Positions 25,903-34,260 of a DNA stretch of 40,465 bases are shown here, piece after piece; position 1 is the first letter of the stretch, and every line of letters begins with the position of its first letter. The translations under genes and the position numbers were made by a program. The notes under the pieces were generated by a model. That model had not been told where the DNA came from. It did not search any database and was given only the letters and a program-made list of their open reading frames with translations. Source of the DNA: Sphaerobacteraceae bacterium (GTDB taxonomy: Bacteria; Chloroflexota; Chloroflexia; Thermomicrobiales; Thermomicrobiaceae); assembly GCA_007695115.1 (NCBI GenBank), contig REEK01000092.1:1-40465 (forward strand), in the 5' to 3' direction.

Positions 25903-27088
25903 TCGTACCATCCTCCCCGCTCAATGCTGCCAACAGAGACACGCGGGGAACGATCCCGAGCATTCTGCCATCTTCATTCTCGATCACAATCGGAATCGTG
26001 GTCTCGGCCGCAGCAGCGTACAGATCAGCAATCGGCGCATCCGGGGCGGATCGTGGCACGTCAGTATTGATCACCGATTCGATCGATTCGGCGCGCTCCC
26101 TGGAGAGTCTGGCCAGATCATCGTCACGAACGACTCCGACGACTTTCCGGTCACGGTCGAGCACCAGACACTCGGAAAGCTGTGCGTCCTTCATCTTGCG
26201 CAGTGCCACCGTCGGGCCATCTGCGGCACCTACCGTCTCTCGAGGATTACGCATCACCGATGACGCGATGATCACTCTCGTTCGGTCCACGTCTTCGATG
26301 AACGATGCAACGTAGTCGTCCGCCGGGTTGGTAAGGATGTCTTCTGCGGTACCGATCTGGACGATCGCGCCATCACGCATGACCGCGATGTGGTCACCGA
26401 GTTTCATCGCCTCGTTCAGATCGTGCGTGATGAAGACAATCGTCTTCTTGAGTTCACTCTGCAGTCCCAGCAACTGATCCTGCATTTCACGCCGGATGAG
26501 AGGATCCAGTGCGCTGAACGCTTCGTCCATCAGCATGATGTCTGAATCGACTGCCAGCGCTCGCGCCAGGCCGACCCGTTGCTGCATACCGCCAGAGAGC
26601 TCACCGGGATAATTGTTGTCCCAGCCTTCGAGCCCCACACGCTTGAGCGACTCGGAGCCACGCTCTATCCGCTCTGCTTCAGGTACTCGATGCACCTCGA
26701 GTCCGTAGGATGCGTTCTCGACCACCGTCCGATGAGGGAACAGCGCGAAACGCTGAAATACCATGCTCATTTTGCGGGAGCGCAAAGCTCGAAGCTGTTC
26801 AGGATTCATCTTCGTGATATCTTCGCCGTCGATCTCCACCGTGCCATAGGTTGGTTCGATCAGACGATTGAGCAACCTGACAACCGTGGACTTGCCGGAG
26901 CCCGACAATCCCATGATGACGAAGATCTCACCCTCTTCCACATTGAAAGAAGCGTTGTTCACCCCGACTACCTGTCCGGTCTTCTCCTGAATCTCGGCCT
27001 TGGATGCCCCTTCTTTGAGCATCTTTAGCGCAGTATCCGGGTCATCTCCGAAAATCTTGTAGACACCGTCTACGCGAATCTTGCTCAT
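25892..27088 (-). CDS. Glycine betaine/proline ABC transporter ATP-binding protein with CBS domains
   Basis: A ProV/OpuAA-type ATPase of 398 aa that energises solute uptake. Walker A is MGLSGSGKST (about 60), followed by the Q-loop MVFQRFALFPHRTV, the signature LSGGMQQRVGLARAL, Walker B DIMLMDEAFSALDPL and the switch histidine VFITHDLNE. The C-terminal ~120 residues form tandem CBS domains (ALRKMKDAQLSECLVLDRDRKVVGVV; SAPDAPIADLYAAAAE), which in OpuA sense ionic strength or nucleotides. ATG 27088 has GGAGGT close upstream; the longer open frame to 27151 is unlikely. First gene of the operon. Confidence 0.93.
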   Translation of the reverse strand: MSKIRVDGVYKIFGDDPDTALKMLKEGASKAEIQEKTGQVVGVNNASFNVEEGEIFVIMGLSGSGKSTVVRLLNRLIEPTYGTVEIDGEDITKMNPEQLRALRSRKMSMVFQRFALFPHRTVVENASYGLEVHRVPEAERIERGSESLKRVGLEGWDNNYPGELSGGMQQRVGLARALAVDSDIMLMDEAFSALDPLIRREMQDQLLGLQSELKKTIVFITHDLNEAMKLGDHIAVMRDGAIVQIGTAEDILTNPADDYVASFIEDVDRTRVIIASSVMRNPRETVGAADGPTVALRKMKDAQLSECLVLDRDRKVVGVVRDDDLARLSRERAESIESVINTDVPRSAPDAPIADLYAAAAETTIPIVIENEDGRMLGIVPRVSLLAALSGEDGTNGS

Positions 27089-27675
27089 CCCACCTCCACT
27101 TCCGATAACGTTCGTCACCACTTCCGACAACAAGAGCTGGCCACGTCTCAAACGACTAACCAGTAGTTCCCTGGAACGCGAATGAAGTTCCCGGATATCT
27201 CAAAACCGGTCGGGCCTGATCACTTCTTGTTCGAAAGCTATGGCAGTAGCCTGATTGCACCTCGCTGTTGCGAGCGTGTCCTCTCAGCGCGCGCATCTGG
27301 ACGGAACGAAAAAACACCGCCCACGAAAGCGATGTGCGCAGAAATCAGGTCCCCGCCGACTGTTCACCGTACTACTCAACCACAGAATCGCGTCATTTGC
27401 ACGCCGCCGGGTTGCTGCGGCGCGTCTCGAGATTCTTCAATGCTGGTAAGATATTAAGGGAAGTACGATGAATGTTTTCGGCAAGACTTCGTGATGAGTG
27501 ATGCTCATCACGTCGCCGGGTTGTAAGTTGGTATGTCTGAACGAGTACAGACCGCACCCGGGAGATCCGTTACAATACGTCCAGTTCATTACTTGCCCGA
27601 CACGTCCGTGCGTCGCATCGAAGGCAGTATCAGCGATACAGGGTCTGTTCGGGTCATCGCTCCTGGGGGGGACGA
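27089..27675. other. Non-coding divergent region between the betaine transporter and pssA operons
   Basis: 587 bp without a supportable gene; small open frames on both strands have no ribosome-binding sites or recognisable sequence. Contents: a direct repeat TCGGAAGTGG (minus strand, 27096-27105 and 27118-27127, 22 bp apart) in the transporter leader; a perfect hairpin GTGATGAG-5 nt-CTCATCAC at 27491-27511; and a TACAAT hexamer at 27571-27576 on the plus strand that could be the pssA -10, without a good -35. Confidence 0.45.
27491..27511. promoter_or_regulatory. Inverted repeat GTGATGAG-N5-CTCATCAC
   Basis: A perfect 8-bp inverted repeat with a 5-bp centre, about 60 bp upstream of the candidate pssA -10 hexamer. 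Its symmetry and position suit a dimeric regulator's operator. No regulator is encoded alongside. Confidence 0.35.
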
Positions 27676-28431
27676 GTGAATCCACTACGCCGATTTGCAC
27701 CCAGTCTGGTGACCATGCTAACCCTGAGCTGTGGCCTCGCAGCGATCGAGTCTGCCCGAACCGGAAACTGGGACTGGGCACTTCGATTCATCCTGCTTGC
27801 CACGATTGCCGATGGCCTCGACGGCGCGCTGGCGCGTCAGCTCGACGCCACCAGTGACATGGGTGAGCAACTTGATTCGCTGGCCGATATCGTGGCGTTC
27901 GGGGCCGCACCAGCGGTGTTGTTCGTCACCGTGTTCACGTCGGCGCCCACGCCAGTTATCTATTCGGTTGGACTCTTCTTTGTGCTGGCCGGTGCCTACC
28001 GATTGGCGAGATTTCACGCAGTTCCGGCCGATGGCGTCTTCCTCGGGTTACCGATAACCGCCGGCGGCGCGCTCCTGGCACTCATTGCAGCTGGACCGTT
28101 CGGGCTGAACTACTGGCTGGCGACGATACTCGCCGTATCAACCGCCGCCCTGATGGTCTCCCGGGTTCCATTTCCGAAGATGTCCGGCGTCAAGCCAAAC
28201 CCGATCGGCATGATGGCCGTTGGTGCGCTGCCGATCGTGATGTGGCCAACAATTGAGACCCTCGCAATTGTCGCCGCTCTTATCATGCTCGCGTACATTA
28301 TCTGGGGCCTCATTCGCCGGATCGACATGGAAGAAGATGCTTCGATCGTGGCCGAAGAGGAAGAATACGACTGGGCCAACGAATTTGGATTCGAAGAAGA
28401 GGAATATGAACCAAGCCAGCAGCCACGATAA
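27676..28431 (+). CDS. pssA: CDP-diacylglycerol-serine O-phosphatidyltransferase (phosphatidylserine synthase)
   Basis: A CDP-alcohol phosphatidyltransferase of 251 aa that joins CDP-diacylglycerol and serine. The family active-site motif D-G-x2-A-R-x8-G-x3-D-x3-D is present as DGLDGALARQLDATSDMG followed by EQLDSLAD, near residues 45-70. Six to seven hydrophobic segments follow, and the C-terminal ~40 residues are very acidic and cytoplasmic-like. The start is GTG 27676 behind a run of seven G. PssA specificity is supported by a phosphatidylserine decarboxylase gene two genes downstream. The 3' end overlaps the methyltransferase gene by 26 bp. Confidence 0.88.
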   Translation: MNPLRRFAPSLVTMLTLSCGLAAIESARTGNWDWALRFILLATIADGLDGALARQLDATSDMGEQLDSLADIVAFGAAPAVLFVTVFTSAPTPVIYSVGLFFVLAGAYRLARFHAVPADGVFLGLPITAGGALLALIAAGPFGLNYWLATILAVSTAALMVSRVPFPKMSGVKPNPIGMMAVGALPIVMWPTIETLAIVAALIMLAYIIWGLIRRIDMEEDASIVAEEEEYDWANEFGFEEEEYEPSQQPR

Positions 28432-29017
28432 GCCGCCAGAACAACGTTTGTCCAACCGGGAATTCCTGCGCTCATTTTTTCAGGATTACAAGACAGTCGG
28501 TGCTATCCGCGAAACCAGTCGTGGAGTTGCCCGAAAGATCTGTGAACTGGCGGATGTTCCCAGCGCCGCGCGCGTTGCGGAGTTCGGTTGCGGCACTGGG
28601 CCCATCACCGGAGAAATCCTGGCTCAACTCCCTGAAGACGGCCTGCTCTGGGGATATGAAGTTCATGAGCCGTTTGCCGAACATCTCCGGCAGACGATTG
28701 ATGATGAACGATTCCACCTGTACGAAGAGTCGGCAACAAACATTGTCGAGCATCGGCGCGATGCCTCACTGCCACCCTTCGATGCGGTGATCTCAACAAT
28801 TCCGTTCAGCTATCTGTCGCATCAGCAATCGACCGCGCTCCTTCACGCGGTCATCGACACCATGTCTGATGACGGTGTCTTCGTAGCGCTGCAGTACCAT
28901 CCCACCTATCTTCCGCCACTGCTGCACCGGCACTTCGATAGCGTTACCAGAGACATCTATCTCTGGAATGTGCCACCGGCCAACCTCTTCAAAGCGACGA
29001 AACCGAGGCGGCTCTAA
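28406..29017 (+). CDS. pmtA: Phospholipid N-methyltransferase (PmtA-like, SAM-dependent)
   Basis: A class I SAM methyltransferase of about 203 aa, resembling rhizobial PmtA, which methylates phosphatidylethanolamine stepwise towards phosphatidylcholine. Seen: SAM-binding motif I VAEFGCGTGPITGEIL, an acidic motif II around WGYEVHEPFAEHL, then FDAVISTIPFSYLS (compare the ISGLP block of PmtA) and the C-terminal NVPPANLFKATKPRR, similar to the NIPPA end of rhizobial PmtA. ATG 28406 follows AGAGGA at short distance inside pssA; the open frame extends further upstream but only antiparallel to PssA coding sense. Its TAA overlaps the psd ATG (TAATG). The genomic position between pssA and psd is strong support. 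Confidence 0.8.
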   Translation: MNQASSHDKPPEQRLSNREFLRSFFQDYKTVGAIRETSRGVARKICELADVPSAARVAEFGCGTGPITGEILAQLPEDGLLWGYEVHEPFAEHLRQTIDDERFHLYEESATNIVEHRRDASLPPFDAVISTIPFSYLSHQQSTALLHAVIDTMSDDGVFVALQYHPTYLPPLLHRHFDSVTRDIYLWNVPPANLFKATKPRRL

Positions 29018-29655
29018 TGCCCGACAGTCCATTTTTGCGACCGTTCCAGCAGGGCTGGAAGATTCTGCTGCCGCTGGCAATCGGGAGTATTCTGCTGGCG
29101 AAGCGGTTTCCACTCATCGCCGGCGCCGTGATGGTGCTCAACGCGCTGATCGCCCTCACCTTTCGTGACCCCGAACGCGAGATCCAGACCGACTCTGAGC
29201 TGGCACTCGCGCCCGCCGATGGCCGGATCATGCGGGTCGAAACGATCTGGGACGATTACTGGCAGCGGGAAATGCTGGAGATCGCGATTTTTCTGGCGAT
29301 CTGGGATGTTCATGTGCAGCGAGTTCCGGTGGATGGAAGGGTCGTTGGCCAGGTCCGCAAGCACGGCGCCAATCGCCCGGCGATGACCAGCGCGGCCGCG
29401 CAGTTGAACAATCAACTCCTGACCTACTATGAGTCACCGGCTGGACCGGTAACGGTGAATCAGATCACCGGGATGGTCGCCCGGCGTCTTGTCAACTGGA
29501 CGCCGGTTGGCACCGAATCCCGTCAGGGTGATCGCCTGGGGATGATCGTGCTGGGGTCGCAGGTGACGCTCCACGTCGATCCACACAGTCAACCGCTCGT
29601 CTGGCCCGGAGACGTGGTCAGAGCTGGCGTTACGCCCCTCGTGAAGTTCCGCTAG
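29017..29655 (+). CDS. psd: Phosphatidylserine decarboxylase proenzyme (short type)
   Basis: This 212-aa pyruvoyl enzyme converts phosphatidylserine to phosphatidylethanolamine. An N-terminal hydrophobic region (about 15-48) attaches it to the membrane. The catalytic part shows FRDPEREI, APADGRIMRVE, AIFLAIWDVHVQRVPVDG and, near the C-terminus, GDRLGMIVLGSQVTLHVD. The Gly-Ser of LGS is the expected self-cleavage site that generates the pyruvoyl group. The size fits the short PSD-A form. Last gene of the pssA-pmtA-psd operon, with ATG overlapping the pmtA stop. Confidence 0.92.
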   Translation: MPDSPFLRPFQQGWKILLPLAIGSILLAKRFPLIAGAVMVLNALIALTFRDPEREIQTDSELALAPADGRIMRVETIWDDYWQREMLEIAIFLAIWDVHVQRVPVDGRVVGQVRKHGANRPAMTSAAAQLNNQLLTYYESPAGPVTVNQITGMVARRLVNWTPVGTESRQGDRLGMIVLGSQVTLHVDPHSQPLVWPGDVVRAGVTPLVKFR

Positions 29656-29688
29656 CGCTCACCTGCGCAACAGTGAAATACAGACAGG

Positions 29689-29721
29689 CGACGTCCGATC
29701 AGCTTTGCTGACCGGGCGTCT
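29689..29721. terminator. Stem-loop between convergent psd and SDR genes
   Basis: Arms GACGTCCGATCAGC and GCTGACCGGGCGTC form a 14-bp stem with one mismatch and one G-U around a TTT loop. It covers the end of the convergent SDR-DUF2867 gene. No U-run follows, so it is a possible bidirectional 3' end only. Confidence 0.35.
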
Positions 29722-31183
29722 CTGGTTGAAGATTCTTTCCATTCGTCTGCACTGGCTCGTGTTCTGCGCGCCGAACGATCTCACGGGCCATACCCGAAAA
29801 GATCATCTGATGAATCGGATACAGCGCGTACCAGTAGAGAACTCCGGTCAGCCCGTGCGGCTCGTAGAACGCGGTCTGGATGAGCGAAGAACCGCCATCG
29901 TCCCGGGGATGAACCTCGAACTGCAACCACGCCAGCCCGGATACCCGCATCTCTGCACGGAGACGCAGTACCTGATCCGGCACCACTGCCTCGACGCGCC
30001 AGAAATCGAGCGCATCGCCCGGCCTCAGATCGAACTGATTGCGCCGTCCTCGACGCATCCCGATGCCGCCAACGATACGATCGAGAATCCCGCGAGCCTT
30101 CCAGAGCGAATCCGCGTAGTACCAGCCACGTCTTCCGCCAATCGAACTGACTTCAGCGAAGACAGCCGACGGAGAGGCTGAGCTCTCAACCCGGCGACGC
30201 TCCGCGATCACTCCCTCTTTCTCTTCGAGCGTCACGCCTGGTTTCAGCGGCGTCTGCGCACCAGACCAGGACGTCTCGATGTTGTCGGCACGGGTTCTCT
30301 GCAGCGCCCGGCTGACTGCCCGGGAATACGGGAGCAATTCGATGTCGAACAATTTAGCACCGCTGGGGTCGTTGACGATGACTTCGCTTCTCAATCCCTC
30401 GATCAGAGGGCGGGAGATCGCCGCGGGAATCGGCGTCACCAGATCGACCCAGTAGGACGACAGGCGGGGCGTGAGAAATGGGACCGGGATCATGTATCGC
30501 CGAAGTCCACGTACCCTGGCATACCCGAGCATCATCTCACCGTAGGTCAGCACGTCGGGTCCGCCGATCTCGACGATTCGACCCGCCGATTCCTCGATTT
30601 CCAGGCACTGAACAAGGTACTCCAGCACATTGGCGATGGCGATAGGCTGACAACGGGTGGATACCCATTTCGGCGCCACCATGATGGGAACGCGTTCGGT
30701 GAGATAGCGAATCATCTCGAACGACACACTGCCGGACCCGACAACTACGGCTGCCCGGAACTCCGTTACCGGGATCCCGGACTCACTCAGCACATTGCCG
30801 ACTTCCTGCCGAGACGCGAGATGCGGGGAAAGATCCTGATCGGCAGTGCCGAGCCCGCCGAGGTAAATGATCCGTTTCACGCCCGCCTCGCGTGCCGCAT
30901 CGGCAAAATTGCGGGCCGCTTCTCGATCCCGACGCTCGAATCCCTGGGCTTTGTTCGACATGGAGTGAATCAGGTAATAGGCGACGTCGATTCCTTCTAG
31001 CGCTGGCCCGAGAGAGGCAGGCTCGAACACATCGCCCTGCCGAATTTCGACAGAGTCCCACTTTCGACCGTCCAGCCGGGCAGGCTCGCGCGCCATGCAG
31101 GCAACATCATGCCCCGATTCGACCAACCTCGGGATCAGTCGCCCACCGATATAGCCAGTGGCACCAGTAACCAGAACCTTCAT
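29699..31183 (-). CDS. NAD(P)-binding SDR protein with C-terminal DUF2867 domain
   Basis: A 494-aa atypical short-chain dehydrogenase. The N-terminal Rossmann fold begins MKVLVTGATGYIGGRL (GxxGxxG), with the stretch VAYYLIHSMS and the block GVKRIIYLGGLG. The C-terminal ~140 residues (from about VESSASPSAVFAEVSSIGGRRGWYY) match the DUF2867 arrangement seen in YbjT-like proteins: GGRRGWYYADSLWKARGILDR, RPGDALDFWRVEAV, then FYEPHGLTGVLYWYALYPIH. The function of this fusion is unknown; roles in quinone or lipid-linked redox chemistry have been guessed for relatives. ATG 31183 gives the Rossmann motif directly at the N-terminus; there is no good ribosome-binding site. Confidence 0.8.
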   Translation of the reverse strand: MKVLVTGATGYIGGRLIPRLVESGHDVACMAREPARLDGRKWDSVEIRQGDVFEPASLGPALEGIDVAYYLIHSMSNKAQGFERRDREAARNFADAAREAGVKRIIYLGGLGTADQDLSPHLASRQEVGNVLSESGIPVTEFRAAVVVGSGSVSFEMIRYLTERVPIMVAPKWVSTRCQPIAIANVLEYLVQCLEIEESAGRIVEIGGPDVLTYGEMMLGYARVRGLRRYMIPVPFLTPRLSSYWVDLVTPIPAAISRPLIEGLRSEVIVNDPSGAKLFDIELLPYSRAVSRALQRTRADNIETSWSGAQTPLKPGVTLEEKEGVIAERRRVESSASPSAVFAEVSSIGGRRGWYYADSLWKARGILDRIVGGIGMRRGRRNQFDLRPGDALDFWRVEAVVPDQVLRLRAEMRVSGLAWLQFEVHPRDDGGSSLIQTAFYEPHGLTGVLYWYALYPIHQMIFSGMAREIVRRAEHEPVQTNGKNLQPETPGQQS

Positions 31184-31338
31184 TTTATTGGTCTGTCCAA
31201 TCTGTAAAACACGACCTGCCCCTGCCACAGATTAACGCACAACGGTGACCAGCGAACTGGACGACTCCGCTATACTTCGTCGCAGGATATATAGCATGTA
31301 GATGCGACGCTCGACCAATGGCTGGAGCCCGGCACGTG

Positions 31339-32382
31339 ATGCTCGTGGAGACAATGCAGGACATTGAGAACCAGACGCTGCACCCGGTTGCGGCGAGGAG
31401 TCGCGACGCCGATCGTCTGCATCCCGATGAACCGAGCCCGGTGCGGACTCCGTTCCAGGTCGATCGCGACCGTGTGATCCACTCCAAGGCGTTCCGGCGA
31501 CTCAAGCACAAGACGCAGATGTTTCTGGCTCCGGATGGCGACCACGTCAGAACCCGCATGACCCACACGCTGGAAGTCACCCAGATCGCCAGAACAATCG
31601 CCCGTGCGTTGCGGCTCAACGAGGATCTGGTAGAAGCGATCGGCATGGCCCATGATCTGGGTCATACGCCGTTTGGTCACGCCGGCGAACGGGTCCTGAA
31701 CGATCTGCTGCCCGGATTCATCCACGCCGAACAATCGTTGCGGGTTGTCGATCGCATCGAGAAAGATGGACGTGGCCTGAACCTGACCAATCCGGTCCGG
31801 GACGGCATTATTCATCACTCCAAGCCCAGAGCCGGGATTACTGGTGAGACGTCCGGCCGACCACCTACTCCGGAAGCGCAGATCGTGAAAATCAGCGACG
31901 GTATCGCCTACATCAATCACGATCTGGATGACGCAATCCGCGGTAATCGTGTCTCACCAGAAGACGTACCCGCCGAGGTTAACGACATCCTGGGGACGCG
32001 TCACAGCCAGCGAATCAACACGCTTGTCTGCGACATCGTTCAACGATCAGCGCCAAATATCGAGGCGTTCCAGCCGGGCGACCAGGCGATCATGCTTTCC
32101 GAGCCAGTCCAGCAGGCAGCTGACGTGCTCCGGAACTTCCTGTTCGAGAACGTTTACGGGCCGATCAACGAGGAACGCTCCACCCACCAGGCGCAGCGAA
32201 TCGTTCAGGTGTTGTTCGAAGAAGCAGTGCGCAATCCTGAGACGATCCCGGAGGAGTTCTCGCGGAATCTCGAGAATGAGCCCGTTGAGCGCGTCGCGGC
32301 CGATTACGTCGCCGGGATGACCGATCGGTACGCCCTGCGCCGATTCAAGGAAATCTACCTCCCGACATTCTGGTCAGGCTGA
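31339..32382 (+). CDS. dgt: dGTPase-like HD-domain deoxynucleoside triphosphate triphosphohydrolase
   Basis: This HD-superfamily enzyme splits dNTPs (classically dGTP) into deoxynucleoside and triphosphate. Seen: FQVDRDRVIHSKAFRRLKHKTQMF, the HD metal motifs RMTHTLEVTQIARTIA and MAHDLGHTPFGHAGE, then KISDGIAYINHDLDDAIR. It is the type-2 deoxyguanosinetriphosphate triphosphohydrolase-like form, about 347 aa. ATG 31339 aligns with starts I recall for close family members; an ATG at 31318 is possible, and neither has a strong ribosome-binding site. A TATACT hexamer at 31271-31276 may be the -10. It is followed 5 bp later by dnaG, a common dgt-dnaG pairing that links dNTP pools to replication. 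Confidence 0.9.
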   Translation: MLVETMQDIENQTLHPVAARSRDADRLHPDEPSPVRTPFQVDRDRVIHSKAFRRLKHKTQMFLAPDGDHVRTRMTHTLEVTQIARTIARALRLNEDLVEAIGMAHDLGHTPFGHAGERVLNDLLPGFIHAEQSLRVVDRIEKDGRGLNLTNPVRDGIIHHSKPRAGITGETSGRPPTPEAQIVKISDGIAYINHDLDDAIRGNRVSPEDVPAEVNDILGTRHSQRINTLVCDIVQRSAPNIEAFQPGDQAIMLSEPVQQAADVLRNFLFENVYGPINEERSTHQAQRIVQVLFEEAVRNPETIPEEFSRNLENEPVERVAADYVAGMTDRYALRRFKEIYLPTFWSG

Positions 32383-32387
32383 TTCAG

Positions 32388-34250
32388 ATGGCAAACGATT
32401 CCGTTGAACAGATCAAGGATCGACTCGATATCGTCGATATCATCGGTCAGACCGTCCAGCTCCGGAAGGCTGGCCGGAGCTTCAAGGGGTTGTGCCCATT
32501 TCACCAGGAGAAGACACCATCATTCATCGTCTTCCCTGAGAGTCAGACATTCCATTGTTTCGGTTGTCATGCCGGCGGCGATCTCTTCAATTATGTCATG
32601 CAGCAGGACCGCATCGACTTCAGCGAGGCGCTGACGACTCTGGCGCGACAGGCTGGAGTGGAGCTCGAGGAGCGCACAGCTCGCGAAGATGCTCCGCCAC
32701 CTGACCAGTACGACCATCTCTACGATCTCAATCAGCGGGCCGCGAGCTTCTTCAGTCACGTCCTCTGGCGCACATCTCATGGCGAAGAGGGACGGAAATT
32801 GCTCGAGGAGCGGGGAGTCGATCAGCAGACGGCCGAAACGTTCCAGCTCGGGTTTGCTCCGGACCGGTGGGATGCCCTGCTGACGCGTTTTCGCAAGAAT
32901 GACGTGCCAGTGGAACACGCCATGGAAGCCGGGCTGGTAACCGAGAACGACTCCGGGCGGACCTATGATCGCTTCCGCAATCGCCTGATGTTTCCGATTT
33001 CAGACGCTGACGGGCGGATCATCGGTTTCGGTGCCCGGGCGCTCGGCGACGCGATGCCGAAGTACCTGAACTCACCGCAATCACCGATCTTCGACAAGAG
33101 CAGCTCGCTCTACGCCCTGGATCTCGCGCGTGATGCGATTCGCGAGAAGCGAGACGTTGTGGTGGTTGAGGGGTACATGGATGCAATTGCCGCCCATCAG
33201 CATGGCTATCGCAATGTCGTTGCATCGATGGGAACAGCCCTCACCGAGCAGCAGGTACGGCTGATTCGACGTGGTGTGGATCGGATCATCCTGGCGCTCG
33301 ACTCGGACGTGGCCGGCCAGATGGCGACGATCCGCGGCCTCGACGTGATGCGGGATACCCTTTCGGAAGATCAGCGCGCGGTGGTCGATGGACCCAATAT
33401 CGTCCGGTTCGAGAAACAGATGAAGACCGACATCCGGATCGTCAAACTCCCAGAAGGCACCGATCCCGACGATCTCATCCGGTCCGACAGGGAGAACTGG
33501 GAACGCCTGACCGCGAATCCGATCCCGTTCCTCGATTTCTACGTCGACGCGGTCATCGGAGATCCCCCACCAACGGACCCTCGCGAGAAATCCGAGATCG
33601 TCAACCAACTCGGCCCGGTTCTTCGGGAGATCAGCGACAACGTCGTGCGGGAGCACTACGTGGGGCAGGCCGCCCGCAAGCTCGGATTGTCCGAGCGCGT
33701 GATACTCACTTCAGGCGCCTCACCCCGGCGGCAGCGCCAACTGCAACCGGCTCAGGTAACCCGGCCAACGCCGGCCACTCCTGAGGAACACCTCGTTGGA
33801 CTACTGATTCGCTACCCGGAATTTCTGGGCAATACGCTGGATCGCGTGGTCGAATCAGACATCCACGATCCCCGAAGCCGGGAGGCGCTGACTGCCATCA
33901 GACACCAGGCCCCGGACACTATCCCCGGAATCATCGAGGGCCTGCCTGAGCAGGTCAGAGAACACGTGGAACGTCTGATCGAGAGCATTGGAGAGCGCCC
34001 GCAGACCTATCCGGGACAGCTCCGCCGAGAGGCCGAGCAGGTACTCACCCGCTTGCGCAAACAGCGACATGATCAACAGATCCGCCAGCTGATGTCCGAC
34101 CTGAATCATGCCGAGTCCGAGAAAGACCGGGACACGGTCGTCGAGCATCTGGCATTGATCGACCAGATGAAGACGCGCTATCCGGAGTTCTACCCCGAAA
34201 AAAGCCCATATTTCCGGGACAGCCGCGATACGGGGCTGCCGTCGGGATAA
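32388..34250 (+). CDS. dnaG: DNA primase
   Basis: DnaG makes RNA primers at the replication fork. Domains in order: CHC2 zinc finger (CPFHQEKTPSF and TFHCFGCHAGGD, about 36-66), the primase core (GFAPDRWDALLTRF, FRNRLMFPISDADGRIIGFGARAL, KYLNSPQSPIFDKSSSLYAL), TOPRIM (VVVVEGYMDAIAAHQHG near 259, then LALDSDVAG), and a C-terminal helical region about 470-610 that would contact the DnaB helicase. Length 620 aa is typical. Start ATG 32388, 5 bp after dgt. In many genomes rpoD follows dnaG; here a convergent selA gene does. Confidence 0.96.
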   Translation: MANDSVEQIKDRLDIVDIIGQTVQLRKAGRSFKGLCPFHQEKTPSFIVFPESQTFHCFGCHAGGDLFNYVMQQDRIDFSEALTTLARQAGVELEERTAREDAPPPDQYDHLYDLNQRAASFFSHVLWRTSHGEEGRKLLEERGVDQQTAETFQLGFAPDRWDALLTRFRKNDVPVEHAMEAGLVTENDSGRTYDRFRNRLMFPISDADGRIIGFGARALGDAMPKYLNSPQSPIFDKSSSLYALDLARDAIREKRDVVVVEGYMDAIAAHQHGYRNVVASMGTALTEQQVRLIRRGVDRIILALDSDVAGQMATIRGLDVMRDTLSEDQRAVVDGPNIVRFEKQMKTDIRIVKLPEGTDPDDLIRSDRENWERLTANPIPFLDFYVDAVIGDPPPTDPREKSEIVNQLGPVLREISDNVVREHYVGQAARKLGLSERVILTSGASPRRQRQLQPAQVTRPTPATPEEHLVGLLIRYPEFLGNTLDRVVESDIHDPRSREALTAIRHQAPDTIPGIIEGLPEQVREHVERLIESIGERPQTYPGQLRREAEQVLTRLRKQRHDQQIRQLMSDLNHAESEKDRDTVVEHLALIDQMKTRYPEFYPEKSPYFRDSRDTGLPSG

Positions 34251-34260
34251 CGCATTCACC

